DNA from: a virus
Length of the DNA stretch: 20,040 bases
Direction: 5' to 3' (one strand)
IMG/VR virus record: IMGVR_UViG_3300007539_000318
Span: 1-20,040 of that record
Below, piece by piece: positions 1 through 7,571 of the stretch (the first letter of the stretch is position 1; each line of letters opens with the position of its first letter). Under the pieces are notes generated by a model. That model was given only the letters and a program-made list of their open reading frames with translations. It was not told where the DNA came from and ran no database searches. Made by a program: the position numbers and the translations under genes.

Positions 1-187
1 CAGAGGCCAAGTTAATGATTACGCAGCTAATCTAACAACTGGGGACTTTTACCTTAACGCTAACAAAGCCGACCAAACACAAGGACTTGTTCAAAATTGG
101 CTTGAAATGATTATATTACACGAGGCAACAAGTGCAACTACGGATACTAATATATATAATTACCTAAAAGGAAAGTGGGCTTTATAA
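1..187 (+). CDS. 3' end of an unknown protein upstream of the terminase (partial)
   Basis: An open frame enters the window at base 2 and runs for 61 codons to a TAA at 185-187. The visible C-terminus ends in NYLKGKWAL and carries no motif I recognise. The stop abuts the TTG start of the large terminase with no gap, so the two genes are probably translationally coupled. By position this could be the small terminase subunit, which often sits just before terL, but nothing in the visible residues shows that. The 5' part lies outside the window. Confidence 0.6.
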   Translation, partial: RGQVNDYAANLTTGDFYLNANKADQTQGLVQNWLEMIILHEATSATTDTNIYNYLKGKWAL

Positions 188-1501
188 TTGGCATTAACCC
201 TTAATTTTCCAGAAAAAATAGGGGGGCATCCAAAACAAGAAGCAGTATGGCAAAGTAATGCTAGGTTTATAGATATTATGGCTGGGCGCCGTGGGGGCAA
301 GGACTGGATAGGCACAAGGAAAGCTATACAGTATATATATCGAGATTTAGCCGACGGAAAAGGCATCCCAGACGATAAAGTAAATTTTAAACGGAATGTG
401 CCCAAGCTTGAGTACTGGTTTTTAGCACCTACATACACCATTATTAAAGAGGTAATGCAGCATATTTTCTTGTTCTTGCCAGAAGAGTTGATTCAAGATG
501 ACAAATCACGTTCAAACCCGCCTAAGCTATGGTTAAAGCCAAATATTTTAATCCATTTTAAATCAGGGGATAACCCGCAATCGTTAGTTGGTTCAGGCTT
601 AAACGGATGTTACATCACAGAAACCGCACGATTAAAAAAAGCGGTATGGAATGACAACCTAAGACCCACGTTATCAGATAAGCAGGGCTGGGGAATAATG
701 ACGACCACTCCGTTGCCTAACTGGTATATGGAAGACATACGACCGTTGTCTCAGCAATCCGAAAAAAAGGATAGTGAATGGGAAGGCCACTTCTGGACAA
801 CAGCCGAAAACACAACCAACCCAGAGCTAATAAAAGAGGTTGAAACAGCCAGAAGAACGATGCCCGAAAGGTACTTTAAGCGCAACTATTTAGCGTGCGC
901 CGATGCATTCCAAGGCCAGATCATAGATAACTACGATAGCAGTATTCATATAGATAAAATTCAATATAAAAAAGATGTATATAAATATATATTTTGTGGT
1001 GTGGATTGGGGGTATACCCATAACGGCTGTATATGTGTGATTGGGATAACAAAAGATGACGATATCCATGTACTTGAAGAAATAGCTAAACCAAGAGTAC
1101 CAGTTGTTAGTCAAGACCCTACGGCAGAAACATGGGTTAAATTAGCCAAGGGAATTTTAAACAAATACCCCGTTGAAATGTTTTATTTAGCGCCAGATGA
1201 GCCAGAACACATAGACCAGTTCAAAAGATCGGGCGTGTATCCATGTAGGGCCGCAGATAATGCCGTTTCCGCAGGCATTCAGTATTTATGCACGTTCTTT
1301 AATGTGGACGAAAACAAGCATACAAGAATCAAGATCAATAATACTTGTGTAAATCTTATACGTGAATTACCTAAATATCGGTGGAAGGAAACAAAAGACG
1401 AAATACAGCAAGAAGAACCCATAAAAGAAGAGGATGACAGCATAGACGCTTTACGATACGCAGCTTTTTCGTCCCGTAAGTATTTGAGGGGTACTTTTTA
1501 A
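188..1501 (+). CDS. terL: Phage terminase large subunit (ATPase-nuclease)
   Basis: The 437-residue product should be the DNA-packaging motor that cuts concatemers and pumps DNA through the portal. The N-terminal ATPase shows a Walker A-like AGRRGGKD at 32-39, a Walker B-like strand ending in the candidate catalytic E145 (CYITETA) and a coupling motif MTTTP at 171-175. The C-terminal RuvC-like nuclease shows D273 in VDWGYTHNG, D337 in APDEPEH, and the acidic EEDDSIDALRYAA at 414-426. Length and motif order fit the family. The start must be TTG at 188: an in-frame TAA sits directly before it, and the first internal ATG (residue 31) would leave the protein starting at the Walker A loop. A purine-rich AAAAGGAAAG lies about 12 bases upstream, so coupling to the previous gene may help initiation. 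Odd: position 39 after the Walker lysine is Asp instead of Ser/Thr. Confidence 0.93.
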   Translation: MALTLNFPEKIGGHPKQEAVWQSNARFIDIMAGRRGGKDWIGTRKAIQYIYRDLADGKGIPDDKVNFKRNVPKLEYWFLAPTYTIIKEVMQHIFLFLPEELIQDDKSRSNPPKLWLKPNILIHFKSGDNPQSLVGSGLNGCYITETARLKKAVWNDNLRPTLSDKQGWGIMTTTPLPNWYMEDIRPLSQQSEKKDSEWEGHFWTTAENTTNPELIKEVETARRTMPERYFKRNYLACADAFQGQIIDNYDSSIHIDKIQYKKDVYKYIFCGVDWGYTHNGCICVIGITKDDDIHVLEEIAKPRVPVVSQDPTAETWVKLAKGILNKYPVEMFYLAPDEPEHIDQFKRSGVYPCRAADNAVSAGIQYLCTFFNVDENKHTRIKINNTCVNLIRELPKYRWKETKDEIQQEEPIKEEDDSIDALRYAAFSSRKYLRGTF

Positions 1502-1504
1502 AAA

Positions 1505-1524
1505 AATATAGTGTAAAATATAAG
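1505..1524 (+). promoter_or_regulatory. Weak candidate promoter or operator before the portal gene
   Basis: The 9-mer ATATAGTGT here also occurs in the promoters at 17809 and 19799. It is followed by TAAAAT (1514-1519), a five-of-six match to the -10 consensus. No convincing -35 lies 16-18 bp upstream. Initiation about 7 bases after this box would start the RNA at the stem-loop at 1527. This is inference only; it could also be a protein-binding site shared with the early promoters. Confidence 0.3.
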
Positions 1525-1526
1525 TA

Positions 1527-1550
1527 GTAGATAATTGGGAAGTTATCTAC
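1527..1550 (+). other. RNA stem-loop with GGGA (GNRA-type) tetraloop in the portal leader
   Basis: GTAGATAATT (1527-1536) pairs with AGTTATCTAC (1541-1550), giving ten consecutive base pairs including one G-U, closed by GGGA, which fits the GNRA rule. It sits between the terminase stop and the portal GTG, 26 bases before the start. There is no U-tract after it, so it is not a simple terminator. It could stabilise the 5' end of the head mRNA or be a processing site. Confidence 0.6.
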
Positions 1551-1576
1551 ACACAAGGGCAAGGGAAAAAAATAGG

Positions 1577-3556
1577 GTGAATATATTCAACTTTTTTAGA
1601 AAAAAGACACAAAAGGGCATGTCTCAGTTTGATGCGTTCGACAAGCCTACAATAATTAATGGTACGCCAGTATTGGCCAGTCCAGAACAATATCTAAACG
1701 CTTATAACACAATTAACTACATATCGACGATGGCAGGTATTTTATCATCAGATATTGCATCACTAGAATATTTTTTGCTTAATAAAAAAGGGGAAATAGT
1801 TAATAATCTAGAATTTGAGCAGCTTATTGAGCAGCCAAACGATAATTTGACGGGCTTTGAGTTACGACAAATATCAATGCTGCATTTTTTGCTTGAAGGC
1901 AACTTTTTTTGGTTGCCAGAACAAGGCGATGCACTCGCTTTAATGAACAACAAGCCTAGCAGAATAAGCGTACTTAACCCGTCAGAAATTGATATTGTCT
2001 CTAATGGAACCATAATTAAGGCTAAAGATATATCCAGCTACAACACAATAAGCCACTATCAAGCAACAGGAACTCTCTTACAGACCCTAAACAATAGAAT
2101 GTTAAATAAAGATTCTATTATACATATAAAAGGCAGCAGCCCTTACAATGCTATACGAGGAATGGGCAAAATTCAGGCCAACGCACCTATGCTAGAGATC
2201 GATATGTACCAAAACATTTTTAATAAAGCATTTTTTAGGCAAGGAGCAATGTCAAACCTTGCAGCAATGCAAAAAGAAGACCTTGGACCACAGCAATACG
2301 AAATGTGGAAGAAAGCTATAGATATTCAATATCAAGGGCTATCTAATATGCATAAAATTATTAAATTACCGCCTAACACAGACGTAAAACCGCTTAATTT
2401 ATCGCATAAAGATATGGATTTTTTAAGCCAAAAAGAAATGACCCGTCAGGATGTGGCTAATATTTTTGAGTTGCCACCCGTTATTTCAGGCGATTTAAAC
2501 AAAGTACAAGGATACAGCAGCACGCAACAAATGAAGCGCTACTTCAAAAACACATTACCTAAGTATTCTAAACAGCTTGCTTATGCTTATCAGAACATTT
2601 TGAATAGGTTTGATAAAAGCCTAACCTTTAAATTTAAGTATCCAGTGGCTATCGATAGAAACGAAGAGTCAGAGGTTGGTCAAAGATTGTTTGATCGTGG
2701 GGCAATATCTCAAAACGAATACAGAGAAATGCTTGGGCTGCCAACTGTTGAAGATCAAGAGGCTAACAATAGATACATAAAAACTGATTATATTAATGTA
2801 GAAACACTAGACGAGCTTAACGCAAGTAATTTAATACAGACAACAGAAAAAGAGTTTAAAAAAACGTATATATCTAAAGCGTTAGAGAATTTCAACCAAG
2901 ATAATTTTATACGCTTTTCTAAAAGAACCAGAGAAAAAATCGCAAATAAAATAGCTAAAGACATAGCCTCATTTTATAAAAAACAAGAAAGTAGAGTCCA
3001 AACAGGATTAAAAAAAGCAGCGAACATAAAAGACCTTTATAATGTCAGCGTTGAAACAAAAGAGCTAGAAAAAACAGCTAAAAAGATGTTCACATCTGCA
3101 TTAAGCATATCTTATAACGAGTTAAACGAATACTTTGATATAGAATTTGATGCTACTACAAAAAACCCCGTATTCAATAAACAAGTGGCTACCCTAACAG
3201 ATAAGATAGTTGAACAGATAACGCCTAGCCGTAAGGAAGAATTAGAGCGATTACTTAATGTAATGGTAGACGAGGGGTTAAGTCTTAGCGAATTATCCAG
3301 CCAGATAGAAGATTTATACGGCACATTAGACAGTACCAGCGGAAGCAGAGCAATGAGAATAGCCAGAACAGAGGCAAGCAAGACATGGGATACAGCAACC
3401 ATTCAATCGTACAAAGAGTTAGACGTAAAAGTAGTTGATGTTGTTGGGTGTGACGATGAAGTACCGGACTGCAACAAGAAGAACGTACCTATTGAGGAAG
3501 CGTCTCAATTAACATTTCACCCTAATCACACAGGGACAATTGTACCAAGGAGTTAA
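1577..3556 (+). CDS. Portal protein fused to a C-terminal MuF-type head morphogenesis domain
   Basis: The 659-residue product begins NIFNFFRKK, typical of HK97-type portals, which form the dodecameric ring at the capsid vertex. Roughly residues 25-400 are the portal body: ASPEQYLNAYNTINYISTMA near the start, then a segment containing MTRQDVANIFELPPVISG, usual for the portal stem and wing. After a lysine-rich helical linker, about residues 560-659 resemble the SPP1 gp7/MuF family, with RIARTEASKTWDTA at 594-607, GCDDEVPDC and a terminal HPNHTGTIVP. In most phages these are two genes, so this is a natural fusion. I chose GTG at 1577 because AAGGG lies just upstream and the family N-terminus begins there. 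An in-frame TTG at 1535 falls in a stem-loop. The gene ends two bases before the protease ATG, and the protease ribosome site lies inside its last codons. Confidence 0.9.
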   Translation: MNIFNFFRKKTQKGMSQFDAFDKPTIINGTPVLASPEQYLNAYNTINYISTMAGILSSDIASLEYFLLNKKGEIVNNLEFEQLIEQPNDNLTGFELRQISMLHFLLEGNFFWLPEQGDALALMNNKPSRISVLNPSEIDIVSNGTIIKAKDISSYNTISHYQATGTLLQTLNNRMLNKDSIIHIKGSSPYNAIRGMGKIQANAPMLEIDMYQNIFNKAFFRQGAMSNLAAMQKEDLGPQQYEMWKKAIDIQYQGLSNMHKIIKLPPNTDVKPLNLSHKDMDFLSQKEMTRQDVANIFELPPVISGDLNKVQGYSSTQQMKRYFKNTLPKYSKQLAYAYQNILNRFDKSLTFKFKYPVAIDRNEESEVGQRLFDRGAISQNEYREMLGLPTVEDQEANNRYIKTDYINVETLDELNASNLIQTTEKEFKKTYISKALENFNQDNFIRFSKRTREKIANKIAKDIASFYKKQESRVQTGLKKAANIKDLYNVSVETKELEKTAKKMFTSALSISYNELNEYFDIEFDATTKNPVFNKQVATLTDKIVEQITPSRKEELERLLNVMVDEGLSLSELSSQIEDLYGTLDSTSGSRAMRIARTEASKTWDTATIQSYKELDVKVVDVVGCDDEVPDCNKKNVPIEEASQLTFHPNHTGTIVPRS

Positions 3557-3557
3557 A

Positions 3558-4154
3558 ATGGAATTAAAACAAAAAGCGATATCGTACCTTAAAAGCAAGA
3601 ATATAGAACTTGATTCAACGCACGCAACCATCCAAACTATCAATAAAATATGCCCATCTTGTATTGATGGGGACGATAAATTATACGTAAAAGGCTATAT
3701 AACCACATTCGAAAATATGGACTTAGAGGGTGACGTGGTAGACAAAGAAGCTTTTAACGAAACATTAGAAGCAAATAAAGTTGTACCGCTATTAAGAAAT
3801 CACATGAATTCAACAGTAGACCAGATGGGAGCTTTTACTAAGTTTACTATAGACGATAAAGGGGTGTTAGCAGAGGGATATATAAGCAACACACCCGAAA
3901 CCCAGCACGAACGCCAATTGATTAAGGATGGCGCACTAAATAGCTTTTCAATGGGTGGTTTATGCAAATATGAGAAAAACATAATTAAAGATGTCATATT
4001 GTTAGAGGCGTCGATCGTGCCTATCCCTGCAAACGATCAAGCTAAATTTAAGGTCAAAACAATACAAGAGAAATCTAAGGAAGTACCGCTAGAGGAAACC
4101 AAAGAGAGTATTACAACACGTATAAAAAGGCTTAAAAAATTAATTAAGGAGTAA
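3558..4154 (+). CDS. HK97-type prohead protease
   Basis: This 198-residue protein should be the maturation protease (S78/U35 family) that trims the capsid protein and scaffold after prohead assembly. The core from about 43 to 165 shows the family pattern: YVKGYITTFENMDLEGDVVD, a candidate catalytic His82 in LLRNHM, a candidate Ser131 in NSFSMGG, then EASIVPIPANDQA. Length is normal. The C-terminal tail (about 170-198) is highly charged and helical. ATG at 3558 follows AAGGAG (3547-3552) by five bases; an in-frame TTG at 3540 has no such site. It lies between portal and capsid, the usual HK97 order, and is five bases from the capsid gene. Confidence 0.92.
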   Translation: MELKQKAISYLKSKNIELDSTHATIQTINKICPSCIDGDDKLYVKGYITTFENMDLEGDVVDKEAFNETLEANKVVPLLRNHMNSTVDQMGAFTKFTIDDKGVLAEGYISNTPETQHERQLIKDGALNSFSMGGLCKYEKNIIKDVILLEASIVPIPANDQAKFKVKTIQEKSKEVPLEETKESITTRIKRLKKLIKE

Positions 4155-4159
4155 ATAAA

Positions 4160-5509
4160 ATGAACGAATTTGTAACAGAATTATTATCTAAAAATGTTTG
4201 TGTAGATGAAATTATTTCAAAATGTGCTGAAAAGTTTTCAGACTTGAGCGACAATGAGATAGTGAAGGGAATTGAAACCGCAAAAAGAGCATTTGAAATA
4301 AAAAAGTCTTTAGAAAAAAGTGCCCAAGAAAAAAGAGCTTCCGACGCTTTAAATGAAAGAGTTGAAAAAGCTATCGAGGCAAAACTAAAAGAAATCAAGG
4401 TTCCCTCACTGCTTGAAAAATCAGCTTCACAAGTTGAAGTATCAGAGCCAGCAGGGGCATGGCGTGCAGATGTTGCTAAAGCTTTCAGACTAAAGAAAAA
4501 ACAAAGCGAAGGCACATTCACACAAAAAGATGCAAGCGAAATGGCTGAACTTTGCCAAAAAGCTGAAAACGTAAGAAAATCTGCAAACGGATTAACCCCA
4601 GATATTGCTTTAGAAGGTGGCAACCCTATCCGAATAGAATTTGATCAAGAGGTTGATAAATTAGTTTATACTAACAGCCAGCTACTTGATGCTGTTCAAA
4701 TAAGACAGGGAACACAAAAAACCCAGATCAATGGACTAACTAACACCGATTTTACTTTTAGAGCGGATACCCGTTCAGACTATGCAGAACAACGACCAGA
4801 CACACTAGCAGAAGTTGTTGAATATAAAACAGCAGGCCAGTTGATTTTCATTGCTAACACAATGTTTGAAGATGTAGACTATAACCTAGTTTCAGAATTA
4901 ACCGAATTAGCAGCAGACGCAAAAATCAGACTTCTTGAGCCATTAATTGCTTCAGGCGATAGTTCAAGTGCATTCTTGGGTATCAATTTTAGTGCAGGCG
5001 TTACAGCATTAGACTGCATTAATATTTCAGGTGGTTCAGGAACAGGAAACGGCGATATTGTAGACAATGATTTAAGCAACATGTATGCCGCAGCTGCTAG
5101 CCAAGGGCGTAACCAAGGCGTGTTTATTCTTGATACAAGAGAATGGCTAAGAATCAAAAACGAGAAAGACAGCCAAGGTATGCCAATTAATGCTGTATCT
5201 ATGGTTAATGGTCAGATGATTCATAACGCTACAGGCCGTCCAATTATTTCTTCTGATTTAATGTCTAGAACAAATAACGCTTTAGTTGCTAACACTGGTG
5301 GCACCGACGTTACTGTTCTGTTTGGCTCTCTACCTAATTTTAGAATTTACCAAAAAGGGCAACTAGAAATTGCTACTAGCGCTGATTATGCTTTCGCAAG
5401 TGCTGAAACTGCTATGCGTGTTCAAATACATTACAAGCAGGCAATGCCTAGCCAATCAAGCAGTAAGTTCGTAACACTACAAGGGGTAAAAAATAACCCA
5501 TTAAGCTAG
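4160..5509 (+). CDS. HK97-fold major capsid protein with N-terminal scaffold (delta) domain
   Basis: The 449-residue product builds the icosahedral shell. Residues 1 to about 140 are charged and helical (many Lys, Glu and Ala), like the delta domain that acts as internal scaffold and is removed by the protease encoded just upstream. From about 150, GGNPIRIEFDQEVDKLVY and the following strands look like the HK97 fold: an E-loop-like stretch around INGLTNTDFTFRADTRSDYA, EVVEYKTAGQLIFIANTMFED, the spine helix TELAADAKIRLLEPLIASGD, and a final beta-rich segment with AMRVQIHYKQAMP. ATG is set by AAGGAG at 4146-4151. A strong stem-loop follows the TAG stop. It is probably the most abundant protein of the window. 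Confidence 0.9.
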   Translation: MNEFVTELLSKNVCVDEIISKCAEKFSDLSDNEIVKGIETAKRAFEIKKSLEKSAQEKRASDALNERVEKAIEAKLKEIKVPSLLEKSASQVEVSEPAGAWRADVAKAFRLKKKQSEGTFTQKDASEMAELCQKAENVRKSANGLTPDIALEGGNPIRIEFDQEVDKLVYTNSQLLDAVQIRQGTQKTQINGLTNTDFTFRADTRSDYAEQRPDTLAEVVEYKTAGQLIFIANTMFEDVDYNLVSELTELAADAKIRLLEPLIASGDSSSAFLGINFSAGVTALDCINISGGSGTGNGDIVDNDLSNMYAAAASQGRNQGVFILDTREWLRIKNEKDSQGMPINAVSMVNGQMIHNATGRPIISSDLMSRTNNALVANTGGTDVTVLFGSLPNFRIYQKGQLEIATSADYAFASAETAMRVQIHYKQAMPSQSSSKFVTLQGVKNNPLS

Positions 5510-5538
5510 TTTTAGAGATTTATTAGTTTAGAATGAAA

Positions 5539-5581
5539 GTAGCCCCTTCATCTTTCCCCTTTTTTGTGATGGGGGGGCTAC
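5539..5581 (+). terminator. Strong stem-loop after the capsid gene (attenuator or RNA-stability element)
   Basis: GTAGCCCCTTCATC (5539-5552) pairs with GATGGGGGGGCTAC (5568-5581) over 14 positions, two of them G-U, leaving a 15-base pyrimidine-rich loop. It is the most G+C-rich structure in the intergenic DNA here. The downstream arm is followed by CGTAAC with no T-run, so classic intrinsic termination on the plus strand is doubtful. It may protect the 3' end of capsid mRNA or reduce transcription into the connector genes. Confidence 0.55.
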
Positions 5582-5603
5582 CGTAACAAGGGAGGTATAA
5601 AAA

Positions 5604-5774
5604 ATGAGTGAAAAAAATGGAATATTAAGAGTAGGGTTTTATAAAGATGGATACCAGCTTAAAGCAGGCGATTCAATTAAAGTAACAAAAGAATTACTAG
5701 ACAAAGGCTATTTTGTTAAGGGCACTAAATTGCCAGAAAAACCAAAAAGAAAAACAAAAAAAACAGAAGAATAA
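5604..5774 (+). CDS. Small basic protein between capsid and connector genes (unknown)
   Basis: This 56-residue ORF has an excellent ribosome site, AAGGGAGG at 5589-5596, eight bases before ATG. The first 40 residues look like a compact beta-alpha unit (GFYKDGYQLKAGDSIKV, then a helix LLDKGYF); the tail KLPEKPKRKTKKTEE is very basic. Its layout resembles the small gene at 7386: an aromatic hairpin ending in GD-I, a helix ending in F, then a charged tail. Small genes in this position encode head decoration or joining factors in some phages, but I do not recognise the family. Confidence 0.8.
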   Translation: MSEKNGILRVGFYKDGYQLKAGDSIKVTKELLDKGYFVKGTKLPEKPKRKTKKTEE

Positions 5775-5786
5775 AAGGGCATTAAA

Positions 5787-6347
5787 ATGGATTACTGTAC
5801 TATCGATGAATTAAAAAGAAAATTAAAACGACCAACAGGAGCGGACGTATATAACGATACCTATCTAGGCGAAGCGATCACACGTTCAAGCAGAATAATT
5901 GACACATTAACAAGCACTTTTTTTTATGAAAAAACAATATCCAATTTGATAATTGATAGATACAGTATTATAGATAATATAGCCATTTTAAATAACACAA
6001 TTATACTAAACGCACCTTTGACAGATACAGTGCCAATAGTAATTGTTGAAGACGAAAAAGCACTAACAGAGAACACAGACTTTTATGCATATAAAACAGC
6101 AGGCACAATTGAAAAAAGTCATAGTTGGTCAACAAACAGAAAATCAATAGACCTTACATGTTCTATAGGCTACACAACACCGCCAACAGATATAGTGACG
6201 GCAACTTTAGAAATCGCACAAATACTTACAGGGCTAGGCGTTCAAGTGGTACAGGGCGACGATGGGGACATAGAGGGCTTTATATCAACTAAGATACCTT
6301 CAATTGTCAAAAAAACCTTAAATAGATATAGGTGGGTTACAATTTGA
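5787..6347 (+). CDS. Phage gp6-like head-tail connector (adaptor) protein
   Basis: The 186-residue protein has the usual layout of HK97 gp6-type adaptors, which bind as a ring under the portal. An N-terminal helix (YCTIDELKRKLKRPTG) is followed by a helix with SSRIIDTLTSTFFYE, a central beta region (IAILNNTIILNAPLTDTVPIVIV, about 65-90), a short insertion ending in GYTTPPTDIVTATLEIAQ, and a C-terminal segment KKTLNRYRWV. The repeated shape of polar N-terminal helices, a beta centre and a C-terminal helix, together with its place after the capsid gene, supports the call. AAAGGG lies upstream of the ATG. Its TGA overlaps the TTG start of the next gene. Confidence 0.75.
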   Translation: MDYCTIDELKRKLKRPTGADVYNDTYLGEAITRSSRIIDTLTSTFFYEKTISNLIIDRYSIIDNIAILNNTIILNAPLTDTVPIVIVEDEKALTENTDFYAYKTAGTIEKSHSWSTNRKSIDLTCSIGYTTPPTDIVTATLEIAQILTGLGVQVVQGDDGDIEGFISTKIPSIVKKTLNRYRWVTI

Positions 6348-6889
6348 ATCTAGAATTACAAAACATGGAAAAGACAGTCAATGAACTTCTTGATATAAAT
6401 TCAGGTATCAAACGAGAATACCCTAAAGTTATTAAGCAAACCGCAATCTTTGCATTCAAAGAAATCAAAACAGACTACCCCAAAAAAAGTGGGTTTGCCA
6501 GACAATCGTTTCAGCTCGCAGGGCTAACACCTACCAGTTATGAAGTCGCATCAAAAGCACCTCAAGTAAATGTATTAGAAAACGGAGCAAGAGCGCACAC
6601 TGTAAGGCCAAAAAAAAGGAAATACTTAACAATCCCTATTAAAGATAGCGTAAAAACTAAATCAGGAATCAAGCAATCAGCCTTAAATAAACTTTTTAAA
6701 GAATTAAAAAAACCTAAGGGAAGAAAAAAGTATGAAATATTTAAGGATGTAGGGATTGTATTATCTAAAAAAGCCAATATCCCAGCCAGAAGAGCAAAAA
6801 AGCCTTTAGCTAAAATTTTTGTACCCAAGATAGATAAAGAAATGATAAAAAATACTAACGAAATGCTTACAAAATTGGGGTTTAGATAA
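6344..6889 (+). CDS. HK97 gp10-like head closure / neck protein
   Basis: This 181-residue basic protein carries the signature region of the HK97-gp10 family, VLENGARAHTVRPKKRKYLTIPI (about 80-102), preceded by helices with YPKKSGFARQSF. Members act at the head-tail junction. I prefer the TTG at 6344, which overlaps the preceding TGA (TTGA) and has AGGTGGG seven bases upstream. A GTG at 6332 is in frame but would lie within or upstream of that ribosome site. Pro-Ala-Arg-Arg-rich residues from about 140 (IPARRAKKPLAKIF) are probably a strand-loop near the C-terminus. The gene ends in TAATG, shared with the next gene, so expression is coupled. Confidence 0.75.
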   Translation: MNLELQNMEKTVNELLDINSGIKREYPKVIKQTAIFAFKEIKTDYPKKSGFARQSFQLAGLTPTSYEVASKAPQVNVLENGARAHTVRPKKRKYLTIPIKDSVKTKSGIKQSALNKLFKELKKPKGRKKYEIFKDVGIVLSKKANIPARRAKKPLAKIFVPKIDKEMIKNTNEMLTKLGFR

Positions 6890-7389
6890 TGGGAGTTTAC
6901 ACAAGCATTATTACAGAATTTAAAAATAGAATTGATACAGCTATGCAATCAGGTAACTTACTTGATGACGTGGTCAATTTTCAGATAGGCAACAAATTAC
7001 AAAACGACGGCACAAATTCTTTCCCTAAATTAGTATTAAATGCTAGCAGCTCATTTATTAGCGAAACATTTGAAGCGTGTTCAGCCAACAAAAAGGAAGC
7101 TGATGTTGGATTGGTTCTTACGGTTCTATGTAGAACTACAGGGACAGGATCAGACAACTTTTATTTTGATGGTACTAATGGAATTTTACCTTTAATTGAA
7201 AGAGTTTTAGACGTGATCAGCAGTAAAACGGATGGCAGCCTAGATCCCAGATTATTACAATACGGAAGAAAATCTAGCGTTATATCAGTGGGCAGCATCA
7301 GCACCTATCAAGACGATATAGTCTATTGCGATATCAATTTAACCTTAAATATAAAAGATTTTGTAATAAACAACAGGAGGGAAGAATGA
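6889..7389 (+). CDS. Probable tail-completion / tail terminator protein
   Basis: The 166-residue product has an N-terminal helix (MGVYTSIITEFKNRIDTAM) followed by alternating strands and helices: FPKLVLNASSSFIS, VGLVLTVLCRTTGTGSDN, ILPLIERVLDVIS and a final beta hairpin ending DINLTLNIKDFV. This alpha-beta layout and length resemble the gpU/gp17-type tail terminators that cap the tail tube. The position between the gp10-like gene and the tail tube matches their usual place. I see no diagnostic motif, so the call rests mainly on position and size. Start and stop overlap the neighbouring genes by one and four bases. Confidence 0.55.
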   Translation: MGVYTSIITEFKNRIDTAMQSGNLLDDVVNFQIGNKLQNDGTNSFPKLVLNASSSFISETFEACSANKKEADVGLVLTVLCRTTGTGSDNFYFDGTNGILPLIERVLDVISSKTDGSLDPRLLQYGRKSSVISVGSISTYQDDIVYCDINLTLNIKDFVINNRREE

Positions 7390-7571
7390 AAATAAAATGT
7401 ATTACAAATAAAAGAACTGTAACCGTTGAGGGCAAACGCTACAGTTTTAGCTATGGTGACATAAAAGAATTGCCCGATTCTGCAATGAAGTTAGCAGAAA
7501 CCCCATTTTTTGAGGCCGTGAAAGAAGAAATAAAAGAAGAAACAAAAATTATAAAGGAGAATGAATTATGA
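7386..7571 (+). CDS. Small acidic-tailed protein before the tail tube gene (unknown)
   Basis: This 61-residue ORF starts at an ATG that overlaps the previous TGA (ATGA) and is preceded by AGGAGGG at 7375-7381, the best ribosome site in the region. The first 30 residues are beta-like (MKIKCITNKRTVTVEGKRYS, then YGDIKEL), followed by a helix DSAMKLAETPFF and an acidic tail rich in Glu and Lys. The overall plan is like the 56-residue protein at 5604, though that tail is basic. It also ends in ATGA overlapping the tail tube gene. Tight packing and strong initiation make it a real gene; its role is unknown, perhaps at the head-tail joint. Confidence 0.8.
   Translation: MKIKCITNKRTVTVEGKRYSFSYGDIKELPDSAMKLAETPFFEAVKEEIKEETKIIKENEL

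Noticed and set aside
1535-1576. Earlier TTG start for the portal gene
   Set aside because: It lies in the loop side of the stem-loop at 1527-1550, has no ribosome site, and adds residues unlike the family; GTG at 1577 fits better.
4144-4623. 159-codon minus-strand ORF opposite the capsid gene
   Set aside because: It is a shadow of the scaffold-like, Lys/Glu-rich coding region; its product is Ser/Phe-rich with no motif and no ribosome site.
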